A stretch of 53,640 bases of DNA. Origin: Butyrivibrio sp. (GTDB lineage: Bacteria > Bacillota > Clostridia > Lachnospirales > Lachnospiraceae). Within the stretch, counting starts at the first letter, position 1. The number at the start of each line of letters is the position of its first letter. A model generated the notes under the pieces. The model searched no databases and was not told where the DNA came from. It saw only the letters and a list, made by a program, of their open reading frames with translations. The stretch covers positions 1 through 53,640 of the forward strand of contig SVFY01000020.1 of the NCBI GenBank assembly GCA_015056625.1, written 5' to 3'. A program made the translations under genes and the position numbers. This document shows positions 17,817 to 27,107 of the stretch, piece after piece.

Positions 17817-18755
17817 TCACGCGTAGGTGATGAAGGTTCCGGCCTTGCCCTTAAGTGCATCAGCTACTGAGCTGATGGAGGTGATGAGAACTGAGCCGTC
17901 GTGGTTGCTCTCAAGGAACTCGATGGCAGCTTCGATCTTGGGAAGCATATCAACTTCACCAAACTCGCCCTCAGCGATGTACTGGCGGGCCTCAGCCACG
18001 GTCATCTTAAGGATTGGCTCCTCCTCTGGAGTTTCAAAGTTCTTGTAAACGTAAGGAACTGATGTTAAGATAATAAGTCTGTCGGACTTAAGATCTGCAG
18101 CAAGCTTACCTGCAATTGCATCTTTTTCGATGACAGCAGACGCACCCTTAAGGACGTGACCCTGCTCGATAACAGGGATTCCGCCGCCGCCACAGGCGAT
18201 GACTTCCTGACCTGCATCCACGAGAGCCCTGATGGCATCTATCTCAACGATGTCGATTGGCTTGGGAGCTGCGATGATCCTGCGATAGCCGTTGCCGGGT
18301 TCTTCCTTTACGAAGTTACCTTTTTTGACCTCGTTGTCAGCGTCTTCCTTGGACATGTTTCTTCCGATGGCCTTGGTTGGCGCATAGAAAGCTTCATCGT
18401 ATGGGTCTACAGTAACCTGTGTTAAAATGGTACTTACAGGAGTTGATATACCGCGGCTTGTGAGCTCAGTCTTTAATGAGTTCTGGATGTCGTATCCGAC
18501 ATAACCCTGGCTCATGGCGCTGCAAACGCACATAGGAGCTGCAGTGTAATCAATGTATATTCTGTGGAGCTCTGTCATGGCCTTGTGGATCATGCTGACC
18601 TGTGGGCCATTGCTGTGTGTGATGATGAGCTGGTAACCAGCCTCGATCAGGTCTGCCAGAGCTCTGGCAGTGATTTTAGTGGCATTCATCTGTTCATTGG
18701 TAGTAACTCCCAGTGCCTCATGGCCAAGAGAAACTACTGCTTTTACGTTTTCCAT
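17817..18755 (-). CDS. arcC: carbamate kinase (amino acid kinase family), variant N-terminal motif
   Basis: Carbamate kinases interconvert carbamoyl phosphate + ADP and carbamate + ATP. 312 residues, the usual length. Visible: HSNGPQVSM (usually HGNGPQVG), the CVCSAMSQGYVGYDIQ segment, VIACGGGGIPV, EKDAIAGKLAA and the C-terminal GKAGTFI. The first strand reads VVSLGHEALG where classical enzymes read ALGGNAL, so the glycine loop differs. That could alter nucleotide handling or mark a clade-specific form. It stands alone on the minus strand, not next to arcA or arcB. An ornithine carbamoyltransferase gene lies far away at 38782. Confidence 0.85.
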   Translation of the reverse strand: MENVKAVVSLGHEALGVTTNEQMNATKITARALADLIEAGYQLIITHSNGPQVSMIHKAMTELHRIYIDYTAAPMCVCSAMSQGYVGYDIQNSLKTELTSRGISTPVSTILTQVTVDPYDEAFYAPTKAIGRNMSKEDADNEVKKGNFVKEEPGNGYRRIIAAPKPIDIVEIDAIRALVDAGQEVIACGGGGIPVIEQGHVLKGASAVIEKDAIAGKLAADLKSDRLIILTSVPYVYKNFETPEEEPILKMTVAEARQYIAEGEFGEVDMLPKIEAAIEFLESNHDGSVLITSISSVADALKGKAGTFITYA

Positions 18756-18841
18756 TTTGCCTGCCTTCCGTATATTTAGATTTGGTAGATATAGCTATTT
18801 TACCGCAATTACAGGCTTTTTGGAAGAAAGATTGGAATATT

Positions 18842-20212
18842 ATGAAGAAAACTTCAACTATCAAAGACTTAACAGTAGGAAATCCAATGTCCCTTATTTT
18901 GGGATTCGCCCTCTCCTTATTCTGGGGAATGCTTTTTCAGCAGCTGTACAACATCATTGATACAGCCATAGTTTCCTGGTTTATTGGAAAAGAGGCTTAC
19001 ACAGGCGTAGGTACGACAGGCGCCATCAACTTCCTGATCATGGGATTCTGCATGGGTGTCTGCAATGGTTTTGCGATCCCGGTGGCTCAGAGATTTGGAG
19101 CAAGGGACTATAAGAGCATGAGAAAATTCGTATCCCATGCCATTATTTTGTGCGTCATCTTTGCTGCAGTGATGACTTTCTTTGTGAGCCTGTTCTGCAG
19201 ACAGATCCTCACAGCCATGAATACTCCTGAGGACGTATTTGAGTACGCTTACAAATATATCATCGTCATTTTCCTTGGCATTCCGGTTACCTACATGTAT
19301 AACCTTTTGTCAGGTATCATCAGGGCTCTTGGGGACAGCAAGCATCCGGTGCAGTTTTTGATAATCGCATCCATCATCAACATTGTCCTGGACCTTCTTT
19401 TTATCATCCCGTTCCACATGGGGATCACAGGAGCGGCCCTGGCTACAGTCATATCCCAGTTTATCTCAGGCGTAATGTGCCTTGTTTTCATTGTGAAAAA
19501 GATTGAGCTCTTGCACCTTCAGAAAGAGGACTGGGAGCTTGACCGTTCTCACTTCAGCATCCTTATGAACATGGGTGTGCCAATGGGACTTCAGTATTCA
19601 ATTACAGCAATTGGAAGTGTCATATTGCAGATTGCAATAAACAGTCTTGGAACAGACGCAGCAGCAGCTGTTACAACCGCTCAGAAGGTGGGCATGTTCT
19701 TCTGCATACCATTTGACGCATTGGGTTCAACCATGGCCACCTACGGCGGACAGAACGTCGGTGCAAAAAAGATCGAGCACCTTCAGCAGGGCCTTGTCGC
19801 TGCAGTAAAACTTGGATGTGGCTACGCCATTGCAGCATTTATTGTCCTATACTTCTTTGGCAGGACCTTTGCAATGATCTTCCTGGATTCAGGAGACACT
19901 GCCTGCCTTGATAATGCTCACCTCTACCTTACTATCAACGCGGCTTTCTACATACCACTTGCTCTTGTAAACATAGTGAGGTTCCTGATCCAGGGCATGG
20001 GCTTTTCCATGTTTGCAGTTCTTGCAGGAGTCATGGAGATGATCGGAAGGACACTGGTTGCAGTTGTTCTTGTGCCAATCTTTGGCTTTTCTGCAATCTG
20101 CTTTGCCAGCCCCATCGCCTGGATCCTGGCAGATGCCTTCCTGATCCCGGCGTACATTTCAGTTAAGAACAAGCTCAAGAGGATATTCAACGGACAGGTG
20201 GAAATCTACTAA
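18842..20212 (+). CDS. MATE family multidrug/toxin efflux transporter
   Basis: 456 residues with about 12 hydrophobic helices. The N-terminal segment (TVGNPMSLILGFALSLFWGM followed by FQQLYNIIDTAIV) is typical of the DinF/NorM-like MATE branch, and a second such repeat begins at about residue 235 (MNMGVPMGLQYSITAIGSV). Transport is probably Na+- or H+-coupled; the substrate cannot be read from sequence. The start at 18842 fits the family N-terminus. The frame is open back to 18713, but that would overlap the divergent carbamate kinase gene. A large palindrome abuts the stop. Confidence 0.92.
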   Translation: MKKTSTIKDLTVGNPMSLILGFALSLFWGMLFQQLYNIIDTAIVSWFIGKEAYTGVGTTGAINFLIMGFCMGVCNGFAIPVAQRFGARDYKSMRKFVSHAIILCVIFAAVMTFFVSLFCRQILTAMNTPEDVFEYAYKYIIVIFLGIPVTYMYNLLSGIIRALGDSKHPVQFLIIASIINIVLDLLFIIPFHMGITGAALATVISQFISGVMCLVFIVKKIELLHLQKEDWELDRSHFSILMNMGVPMGLQYSITAIGSVILQIAINSLGTDAAAAVTTAQKVGMFFCIPFDALGSTMATYGGQNVGAKKIEHLQQGLVAAVKLGCGYAIAAFIVLYFFGRTFAMIFLDSGDTACLDNAHLYLTINAAFYIPLALVNIVRFLIQGMGFSMFAVLAGVMEMIGRTLVAVVLVPIFGFSAICFASPIAWILADAFLIPAYISVKNKLKRIFNGQVEIY

Positions 20213-20329
20213 ACAAGACACGGGGACGGTTCTGCTGACATGGGGACGGTTCTACTGTCAGGTTTTATCAAAATAAAACCTGACAGTAGAACCGTCCCCG
20301 TGTCAGCAGAACCTTCCCCGTGTCTTGTT
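20213..20329. repeat. large palindromic repeat element C (GACACGGGGACGGTTCT family)
   Basis: An arm of about 55 nt on each side with an AAA-containing loop near 20271. Two nested copies of the GACACGGGGACGGTTCT unit lie in each arm, one degenerate (GACATGGGGACGG on the left, CTTCCCCGTGTC on the right). It fills the whole space between two convergent genes: it begins directly after the MATE stop codon (20210-20212) and its last bases overlap the stop codon of the minus-strand GH2 gene (20328-20330). Confidence 0.92.
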
Positions 20330-22259
20330 ATTTCACGATATCGGGATTGATCTTGGTGATCCTGCGGTCGTAGGTCATGAGGCCGTTGACCTCTTCCTCA
20401 ACGTCGCTGACCTGGGTGTAGACGGCGCCGGATAAGCCCTTGGCGATCAGGGGCTTCATGTCACCATTTATAAGATTGTAGTATGCGACACCAAGTTCAT
20501 CTAAGGTGTCGTATTTTTTATAGCCGTAGATGCGGTCCACGCTGCTGTGGCCGTCGATGTGGCAGGCAAGTCCGCCGTACTCTGAGATCACGAAGGCGCG
20601 GTTGTTGTTGTTCACCTCAACGGTAAGAGGACGGAAGTAGTTGTGGACGCTCCTGTAGTGTCCGCTGCCCTCGTCAAACCAGCCGCTGGCCTGGTCTATT
20701 GGACGGGTAGGATCAAGCTCTTTTGCCTGAATGGTGGCACCAGCTGCGTTGAACTGACCCCAGCCCTCGTTGAAGAGGCACCAGGTGGCGATGCTGGGCA
20801 CGTTGTAGAGGTAGTGAATGGTGTTCTGCATCTCGCGAAGCCACTCGCTGCGGCCCTCTGCGCTTCCGCGGGAGAAGGTCTTGTAGTGGGAAGGACCATC
20901 GGACATCCTGCCAAATACCTTTGGGAAAAGAGTGGGCAGGTAGGAAACCACTGGCTTAGCGTAGGATGAACCGCCGCTGACCATGTCCTGCCAAACTATC
21001 ATTCCAAGGCGGTCGCAGTGATAGTACCATCTTGCTGACTCCACCTTGATGTGCTTGCGCATCATGTTGAAATTAAGGCGCTTCATCTCCTTGATGTCGA
21101 AGATGAGAGCTTCGTCAGATGGGGCAGTGTAGAGACCGTCTGGCCAGTAGCCCTGGTCCAGGACGCCCATCAAAAAGTACGGCTGGTGGTTTAAGCAGAA
21201 CCTGTAAATGCCATCCTGAGCCTGTTCCACGGAGTAGTACCTCATGGCAAAGTAGGACTGCACGTGATCCTGGCCGCAGGTTATGTGCAAAGGATACAGG
21301 TACGGATCTTCGGGGCTCCACAAGTGTGGCTCGTCGATGGTGAATTCGAAGTGGTAGTAGCAGGGATGATTCTCAGCCAGATCACCCTCAAGAGGATATG
21401 TGTCTGAGGAAAAAGAACTGTCGACTAAAAGCTCTGCTTCTGTTGGAACGTTATCATCCGGAGATTTTACCATCTCGTGGCCGGGAAACTTCACAGTTAC
21501 TGTGGATGGCTTGTTGGTGGAAACCAGGATGGACAGGCTCTTTAGGTCGCTTCCTGGAGTGATGCGAAGCTGCCTGATATAGGTTTCCGGAACTTCTTCG
21601 ATCCAGACAGTCTGCCAGATACCGCTCTGACAGGTGTAGTACATTCCGCCGCGATGCAGTGTCTGCTTGCCTCTTGAATGGTAGCTGGAATCGCTGCTGT
21701 CAGTTACACGGAGCGTAACCTTGTTGCCCTCAAAAGCTCTTTTCTCCTGATCGAATTCAAGAAAATCTGTAATATCAAAAGTAAAAGGAAGGTAGCCTCC
21801 GCTGTGTGAGCCCACGAACCTGTCGTTGATGTAGACAAAGGCCTCCTGGTCCACTGCTCCGAAGTGCAGAAGGATCCTGGAATTATCAAATGTTCTGCTT
21901 ATTGTGGGGATATCTCTTTTGTACCAAAGGAAATCTTCCGGATTAAGGCGCCTCTCCACCTCAGAAAGCATGGACTCCGGAGAGAAAGGTACGAGGATCA
22001 GTCCGTCCATCTCGGCGGGTATCTCATCAGAAAACGTAGCGTTAAGCTGGTCGTTATCAAAATCTTCAGGCTTTGAAATGATGCTGTAGTCCCAGTAGCC
22101 ATTTAAGTTGATGTAGCTGTCCCTCACGAACTGAGGGCGGGGGTACTCCTTTAAGACGTTGTCCTTATCAAGACTCTCTCCCCAGGGGGTGTAGAGCCTG
22201 TTTAAAACGTCGTCCTCGTGGGGTTTGTCGATACTTTTGATCGCATCAATCAGGTCCAT
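20328..22259 (-). CDS. glycoside hydrolase family 2 protein (beta-galactosidase/beta-glucuronidase-like)
   Basis: 643 residues. GH2 sugar-binding jelly-roll domain (about 40-230), an Ig-like sandwich (about 235-350) and a TIM barrel (about 350-640). The general acid/base is E498 in LFNEGWGQ and the nucleophile E560 in ISEYGG. No signal peptide is visible, so it is probably cytoplasmic and works on short imported glycosides. The exact sugar (beta-galactoside, glucuronide or mannoside) cannot be decided. The gene upstream on the same strand (DUF975 protein) ends 20 nt before its start. The stop codon is embedded in a palindromic repeat. Confidence 0.9.
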   Translation of the reverse strand: MDLIDAIKSIDKPHEDDVLNRLYTPWGESLDKDNVLKEYPRPQFVRDSYINLNGYWDYSIISKPEDFDNDQLNATFSDEIPAEMDGLILVPFSPESMLSEVERRLNPEDFLWYKRDIPTISRTFDNSRILLHFGAVDQEAFVYINDRFVGSHSGGYLPFTFDITDFLEFDQEKRAFEGNKVTLRVTDSSDSSYHSRGKQTLHRGGMYYTCQSGIWQTVWIEEVPETYIRQLRITPGSDLKSLSILVSTNKPSTVTVKFPGHEMVKSPDDNVPTEAELLVDSSFSSDTYPLEGDLAENHPCYYHFEFTIDEPHLWSPEDPYLYPLHITCGQDHVQSYFAMRYYSVEQAQDGIYRFCLNHQPYFLMGVLDQGYWPDGLYTAPSDEALIFDIKEMKRLNFNMMRKHIKVESARWYYHCDRLGMIVWQDMVSGGSSYAKPVVSYLPTLFPKVFGRMSDGPSHYKTFSRGSAEGRSEWLREMQNTIHYLYNVPSIATWCLFNEGWGQFNAAGATIQAKELDPTRPIDQASGWFDEGSGHYRSVHNYFRPLTVEVNNNNRAFVISEYGGLACHIDGHSSVDRIYGYKKYDTLDELGVAYYNLINGDMKPLIAKGLSGAVYTQVSDVEEEVNGLMTYDRRITKINPDIVK

Positions 22260-22279
22260 ATCAAAACCTCGCTAATAAA

Positions 22280-23011
22280 TTATTCCACAACTTGTGTATC
22301 GCCTGCGTTTGAGATCAGATCCTGATAGAAAGCGCAGGTGGTTGCATATCTGTAAACGCTGACCCAGAGAATGGGCACGAACAGAGCCACTGCCCCAAGT
22401 ATGTACAGGGGGATAAAAGAGACATTCAGGTAAAAGAGTCTGAACTTGTTGCCTCTCATGAGTCGCCTGCTGGTGGCCAGAAGCTCTTTTGCCGAGCGGT
22501 CAGGGAAATCGTGCAAAAGGAAAAATGCCTGGGAATAAACCAGTGCTACGAAAATATCAATGAAAAATCCAATGGCCCAGGTTACCAGTACCAGCGCCAT
22601 GAGGTCCGGGGTCTGGGAACGCATATACATGATCAGAAGGATCTGGGAAGGAAGTGAGACAACAAAGTCCACCAGCACAAACACAGATTGGATGATCACG
22701 GCCTTTTGTGAGTTTTGGCGAAGCCCGTAAAAGACATCTGAAGTGGCCACGTTCTGAGAATACAAAAGGTTCATATAAAGATAAGCCTTGCCGGACACAA
22801 GAAGTCCCAAAAGGATGCTTACGATGATGGATATTATGCTGTTGATGATGATAAGGATGATGCTGCCACCACTTGATACTGTTGTGATGGTCATTGCCAG
22901 GATCTGAATGGCAAGGATGAGAAGGTTGGCACCTATGAGGGTACCGTACCGTCCCAGAGACTTCTCTTTTGCAATGCCCTTAAGCTGCGAAGTTGTCTTG
23001 TAATTGTTCAT
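22280..23011 (-). CDS. DUF975 family integral membrane protein
   Basis: 243 residues with about five to six transmembrane helices (near 25-45, 50-75, 110-130, 140-165, 195-225). The N-terminal SQLKGIAKEKSLGRYGTLIGANL and the C-terminal SVYRYATTCAFYQDLI resemble DUF975 proteins, whose members often read W-x-x-P-Y at the end. Function is unknown. It starts 20 nt after the gene to its right on the same strand and is probably in one transcript with it. Confidence 0.8.
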   Translation of the reverse strand: MNNYKTTSQLKGIAKEKSLGRYGTLIGANLLILAIQILAMTITTVSSGGSIILIIINSIISIIVSILLGLLVSGKAYLYMNLLYSQNVATSDVFYGLRQNSQKAVIIQSVFVLVDFVVSLPSQILLIMYMRSQTPDLMALVLVTWAIGFFIDIFVALVYSQAFFLLHDFPDRSAKELLATSRRLMRGNKFRLFYLNVSFIPLYILGAVALFVPILWVSVYRYATTCAFYQDLISNAGDTQVVE

Positions 23012-23031
23012 TGAAATAAATGCTCCCCACC

Positions 23032-23565
23032 TTATCCGGCGAGGTCAACATTTGCACCTAAAAGCCCCTGCTTGTTCATGGCCTTTTTCGCCTTGGTATA
23101 AGGATTATCCTCATTGCTGTATTGTATCTTGGTGGCTGTTTCGCCGCCTGCAACATAAGTGCGTCCACATTCCGGGCACACTGCGGTCTTGATTGAAACT
23201 GAAGCCTGAAGGACCTTGCCGTTGTTCTGGGCTGCGTCCTTGTAGGCGTTACTTACATGCTCTGCCTCATGGCCGCGAACTCTGGCTGCTGCGGCTCTGG
23301 GGTCGATGTGCTGTGCTGATTTGAAGGATACCATTTCGTCGGAGCCGTCCTGGTACTTGCGGTTCTTGCAGGTTTCGCACTCGGCGGGAGAAACTCTTTT
23401 GCCAGGATTGGCCTTGGTTGACTCGCCAGGATTAAGTATGGCCTTGGGGCCCTCTGCCTCATGGGCCGTTCCTGTACCTGTCATGCCTGCGCTGTATGCT
23501 CCCTGATATGTATATCCGCCACTTACTGCTCCGTTTGCAATTGCACCAATAATACTCATAGGCAC
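23032..23565 (-). CDS. SprA-like putative metalloprotease-fold protein
   Basis: 177 residues. It carries HEAEH in VRGHEAEHVSNAYKDA, an HExxH-like zinc site as in the SprA-related/CJM1_0395 family, two CxxC pairs (CETCKNRK and CPECGRTY) that could bind zinc, and a glycine-rich N-terminus (SIIGAIANGAVSGGYTYQGA). No signal peptide is obvious. Function in Firmicutes is not established. It lies 23 nt after a small membrane protein gene and 20 nt before the DUF975 gene on the same strand. Confidence 0.7.
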   Translation of the reverse strand: MPMSIIGAIANGAVSGGYTYQGAYSAGMTGTGTAHEAEGPKAILNPGESTKANPGKRVSPAECETCKNRKYQDGSDEMVSFKSAQHIDPRAAAARVRGHEAEHVSNAYKDAAQNNGKVLQASVSIKTAVCPECGRTYVAGGETATKIQYSNEDNPYTKAKKAMNKQGLLGANVDLAG

Positions 23566-23588
23566 CTCTTTTCATGCAAAGGTCCTGG

Positions 23589-23996
23589 TCAGTTACCGAT
23601 GGTGACTCCAAGTTCCTTAAGCATATCGTCAAAGCTGACACCGTTCATCTGCTCTGACATTGTGTTCAGCTGAGCTCGCAATTGCGGGTCAGTGAAAACC
23701 TTGTAAACATCATATGCGAAAACACCATAACCTATAACTATTCCAAGTGCGCCGTAGAGAATGGCTTTTTTCGCCTGAGGCAGGAGCCTCTCCATGGTAC
23801 CTTTGCTCAGGATGGCCATGATGATCGCCACGCCTCCCAGCACCACCCCGAAGTTTAGAACGAAACAAAGGGGGATGGAAACAAGACCCAGCACAAGAGC
23901 AGTACCTGCAAGCTTCACATGCTGATCCAGCTCATTGTGGGCGCGATTATAGTTATAGTTGTTGTAGTAATAATCGCCGTTTTCGTTTTCACCCAT
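23589..23996 (-). CDS. small membrane protein, DUF4190-like
   Basis: 135 residues. A Tyr/Asn-rich cytoplasmic N-terminus (about 8-17) precedes two or three hydrophobic segments (about 30-50, 55-70, 82-102) and a soluble tail. The layout resembles DUF4190-type proteins but I did not recognise a firm family motif. ATG at 23996 is preferred to the TTG one codon upstream because GAGGAAAA is at a suitable distance. It is the first gene of a minus-strand run of four. Confidence 0.6.
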   Translation of the reverse strand: MGENENGDYYYNNYNYNRAHNELDQHVKLAGTALVLGLVSIPLCFVLNFGVVLGGVAIIMAILSKGTMERLLPQAKKAILYGALGIVIGYGVFAYDVYKVFTDPQLRAQLNTMSEQMNGVSFDDMLKELGVTIGN

Positions 23997-24128
23997 CAAA
24001 ACTTTTCCTCAATTCCTCATTCTTACTACAGATTTTACTATATTTATGGCTGTTTTTCAATGTTTACGGGGGCTTGTGGCGGGGTGGGAAAAGAGCTTTT
24101 GGCGAAAGATGGGGAAGTGTTGCAAGGC

Positions 24129-24158
24129 TTGAAAATAGGGCATATGCATTGGTATAAT
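24129..24158 (+). promoter_or_regulatory. promoter of tex
   Basis: TTGAAA (24129-24134) and TATAAT (24153-24158) are 18 nt apart. The leader would be about 90 nt. The 24000-24128 stretch has no gene. Confidence 0.65.
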
Positions 24159-24255
24159 ATTGGGAGTGTGTGACTGTTTATAGAAAATTAAGGTAAATTT
24201 TTTGCCGCTTTAATGAGCAGCACATAGTAATAGGTGTTTTTTGGAGAGGTTTTGT

Positions 24256-27006
24256 ATGGATATTGTTTTAAAGATCAAAGAGGAACTTAAGGTTGAAAAA
24301 TGGCAGGTTGAGGCGGCCATCAAGCTCATTGACGAGGGCAACACTATCCCTTTTATTTCCAGGTATAGAAAAGAGGTCACTGGCTCTTTAAATGACGAGC
24401 AGCTCCGCAACCTGGATGAGAGACTTAAGTACCTTAGAAGCCTTGAGGAGAGAAGAGAAGCAGTTCTTGCTTCAATTGAAGAACAGGGCAAGATGACTGA
24501 CGAACTGCGTGCTAAGATCGTGGCTGCAGAGACTATGGTAGCTATCGAGGATCTTTATCTTCCATACAGGCCAAAGAGAAAGACAAGGGCTTCAATTGCA
24601 AGGGAGAAGGGACTTGAGCCACTTTCACAGATCCTTCTTGCTCAGGAGACAAGTAGGCCCCTTCAGGAGGAGGCAGCAGCCTTCATCGACGAAGAAAAAG
24701 GTGTAAGTGACGCTGCAGAGGCTCTTCAGGGAGCCATGGACATCATCGCTGAGGATGTTTCAGACAATGCAGATTTCCGTACATATATAAGAGAAGCAAC
24801 CATGGAGCATGGTCTTCTTACAAGTAAGGCCAAGGATGAGAAGGCTCAGTCAGTTTATGAGATGTATTACGACTACGAAGAGCCCATTGAGAAGGTCCTT
24901 GGACACAGGGTTCTGGCCCTTAACAGAGGCGAGGCTGAGAAGTTCCTTGTAGTTAAGATTGAAGCTCCCAAGGAGCAGATCCTTCAGTACCTCAATAAGA
25001 AGATGCTAAAGAACGACAACCCAATCACAACTCCTGTGATCGAGGAGATCAACGAGGATGCCTACGACAGGCTTATTGCTCCTGCTATCGAAAGAGATAT
25101 CAGAAATGAGCTTACAGAGAAGGCTGAAGACGGCGCTATCTCTGTATTTGGCAAGAACTTAACCCAGCTCCTTATGGCTCCTCCAATTGCAGGCAAGACT
25201 GTTCTTGGCTGGGACCCTGCTTTCAGGACCGGATGCAAGCTTGCCATTGTTGATGCGACAGGTAAGGTCCTTGATACTAAGGTCATCTATCCTACTGCAC
25301 CTCAGAACAAGGTTGAAGAGTCAAAGGTTGAGCTTAAAAAGCTCATTGATAAATACAATGTAGATCTTATCTCTGTTGGTAACGGAACAGCTTCCCGTGA
25401 GTCGGAGCAGGTTATCGTTGAGCTGATAAAAGAGCTGGACAGACCCGTTCAGTACGTCATCGTAAACGAGGCTGGTGCTTCCGTATATTCAGCAAGTAAG
25501 CTTGCCACAGAGGAGTTCCCTCAGTTTGACGTTGGACAGAGGTCAGCTGCTTCGATTGCAAGAAGACTTCAGGATCCTCTTGCAGAGCTTGTTAAGATCG
25601 ATCCAAAGTCCATCGGTGTTGGTCAGTATCAGCACGACATGAACCAGAAGAAGCTTGGCGAAACCCTTGAAGGCGTTGTTGAGGATTGCGTTAACAAGGT
25701 CGGAGTTGACCTCAATACTGCGTCTGCTCCACTCCTTCAGTATATTTCAGGTATCAGCAAGGTTATTGCAAAAAATATTGTTGATTATAGAGAAGAGAAC
25801 GGTAAGTTCAAGAGCCGCGCAGAGCTCCTTAACGTTCCTAAGCTTGGACCTAAGGCCTATGAGCAGTGCGCAGGGTTCCTCAGGATCGCTGACGGCGAGA
25901 ATCCTCTCGATGCAACCAGCGTTCACCCTGAGTCCTACGAAGCTACACTCAAGCTCATGGACAAGCTTGGCATCACTTTTGATGATGTCAGGGCAGCACA
26001 GAAGAATGCTGCCAAGGCTGCTTTAGAGAAGCCAAAGAGCGAGGGCAGTGACAGACCAAAGCCTGCCAGGAAGCCCAAGCAGGTAGTTATCAGAAATACA
26101 AGTACAGCCATGGGAGCAGCTCTTGCAGCAGCTCTTGCAGGATCAGATCTTGCAGTTGTGGATGATGGTGCTGACAATGGCCGTGGTAAAGGCGGTAATG
26201 GCGCTGGTAATGGTGGTGCTGGAAACGGTGCAAGTGCTGGTGGAAATGGTGCTGGTGGAAACGCTGCAGGAAGCCTTTCCAAGAAGGTTACAGAGGCTGA
26301 GAAAAAGAAACTTGCAGAGGAGCTTGGAATTGGTGAGATCACCCTTACTGATATCCTCTCAGAGCTTGAGAAACCTTCAAGAGACCCTCGTGAGAACATG
26401 CCTGCTCCTATCCTTAGAAGCGACGTCCTTGATATGAAGGACTTAAGGCCTGGCATGATCTTGAAGGGAACAGTCAGAAACGTAATCGACTTTGGCTGCT
26501 TCGTAGATATAGGTGTTCACCAGGATGGACTGGTCCACATCTCTCACATAACAGACAAGTTCATCAAGCATCCTCTTGAAGCTGTCAGCGTTGGCGATAT
26601 TGTTGATGTTCAGGTTCTTGATGTTGATCTTGATAAAAAGAGAATTTCTCTTACCATGAAGCTTGGAGATTCTGCCAAGGTGGCAGCAGAGGCAGCAGCC
26701 AAGGCAGCGCAGAGACCTGCTCCTAAGGCAGCTAGCGCTCCAGAAAAGAAAGCTGCTCCCAAGAAGACTTCCGTAGTCCAGCAGGTTGCTGAGGCAAGTG
26801 GAGTAACCAAGAAGCCTGCAGTTAAGAAGGCAGCTCAGAGGCCAGCCGTTGATGCTGCAGCAGCAAAGCGTCCAGCAAGTGCTACTGCCGGAGCCGTTGA
26901 TACTGGCGTGGCAAAACGTCCAGCTGGTGATGCAGCTAGCTCCGAGGCTCCTAAGAAGTTCAAGAAAAAGGGTATCGTTATCTTTAGGGGTAACGCTAAT
27001 GACTGA
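24256..27006 (+). CDS. tex: RNA-binding transcription accessory protein Tex, with low-complexity insert and tail
   Basis: Tex binds RNA and influences transcription and stress tolerance in several bacteria. 916 residues, longer than the usual 720-780. The N-terminal helical domain (about 1-320), the YqgF/RuvC-like domain (about 320-460, GWDPAFRTGCKLAIVD), the helix-hairpin-helix region (about 490-560, LNVPKLGPKAYEQCAGFLRI) and the S1 RNA-binding domain (about 731-803) are all present. A Gly/Asn/Ala-rich insert (about 635-673) separates HhH from S1. A Lys/Ala/Pro-rich tail with KRPA motifs runs from about 804 to the end. ATG at 24256 has GGAGAGG 7 nt upstream and is preferred to the TTG at 24241. 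Confidence 0.93.
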   Translation: MDIVLKIKEELKVEKWQVEAAIKLIDEGNTIPFISRYRKEVTGSLNDEQLRNLDERLKYLRSLEERREAVLASIEEQGKMTDELRAKIVAAETMVAIEDLYLPYRPKRKTRASIAREKGLEPLSQILLAQETSRPLQEEAAAFIDEEKGVSDAAEALQGAMDIIAEDVSDNADFRTYIREATMEHGLLTSKAKDEKAQSVYEMYYDYEEPIEKVLGHRVLALNRGEAEKFLVVKIEAPKEQILQYLNKKMLKNDNPITTPVIEEINEDAYDRLIAPAIERDIRNELTEKAEDGAISVFGKNLTQLLMAPPIAGKTVLGWDPAFRTGCKLAIVDATGKVLDTKVIYPTAPQNKVEESKVELKKLIDKYNVDLISVGNGTASRESEQVIVELIKELDRPVQYVIVNEAGASVYSASKLATEEFPQFDVGQRSAASIARRLQDPLAELVKIDPKSIGVGQYQHDMNQKKLGETLEGVVEDCVNKVGVDLNTASAPLLQYISGISKVIAKNIVDYREENGKFKSRAELLNVPKLGPKAYEQCAGFLRIADGENPLDATSVHPESYEATLKLMDKLGITFDDVRAAQKNAAKAALEKPKSEGSDRPKPARKPKQVVIRNTSTAMGAALAAALAGSDLAVVDDGADNGRGKGGNGAGNGGAGNGASAGGNGAGGNAAGSLSKKVTEAEKKKLAEELGIGEITLTDILSELEKPSRDPRENMPAPILRSDVLDMKDLRPGMILKGTVRNVIDFGCFVDIGVHQDGLVHISHITDKFIKHPLEAVSVGDIVDVQVLDVDLDKKRISLTMKLGDSAKVAAEAAAKAAQRPAPKAASAPEKKAAPKKTSVVQQVAEASGVTKKPAVKKAAQRPAVDAAAAKRPASATAGAVDTGVAKRPAGDAASSEAPKKFKKKGIVIFRGNAND

Positions 27007-27055
27007 TAGTTGGTGACTACAACACCCCTGGGACTTCTTGCAAATCCATGAAAAT

Positions 27056-27096
27056 AAAATGACGGTCTTCCAAATTAGTGGAGGGCCGTCATTTTT
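27056..27096. terminator. bidirectional terminator between tex and the DUF1284 gene
   Basis: AAAATGACGGTCTTCC pairs with GGAGGGCCGTCATTTT (one G-U pair and one extra G) around an 8-nt loop. A and T runs flank it on both sides, which suits the two convergent genes. Confidence 0.85.
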
Positions 27097-27107
27097 GTAT
27101 TATCATT

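Noticed and set aside
18713..18841. 43-residue N-terminal extension of the MATE protein
   Set aside because: It would overlap the start of the divergent carbamate kinase gene and lacks family similarity; the ATG at 18842 gives the normal N-terminus.
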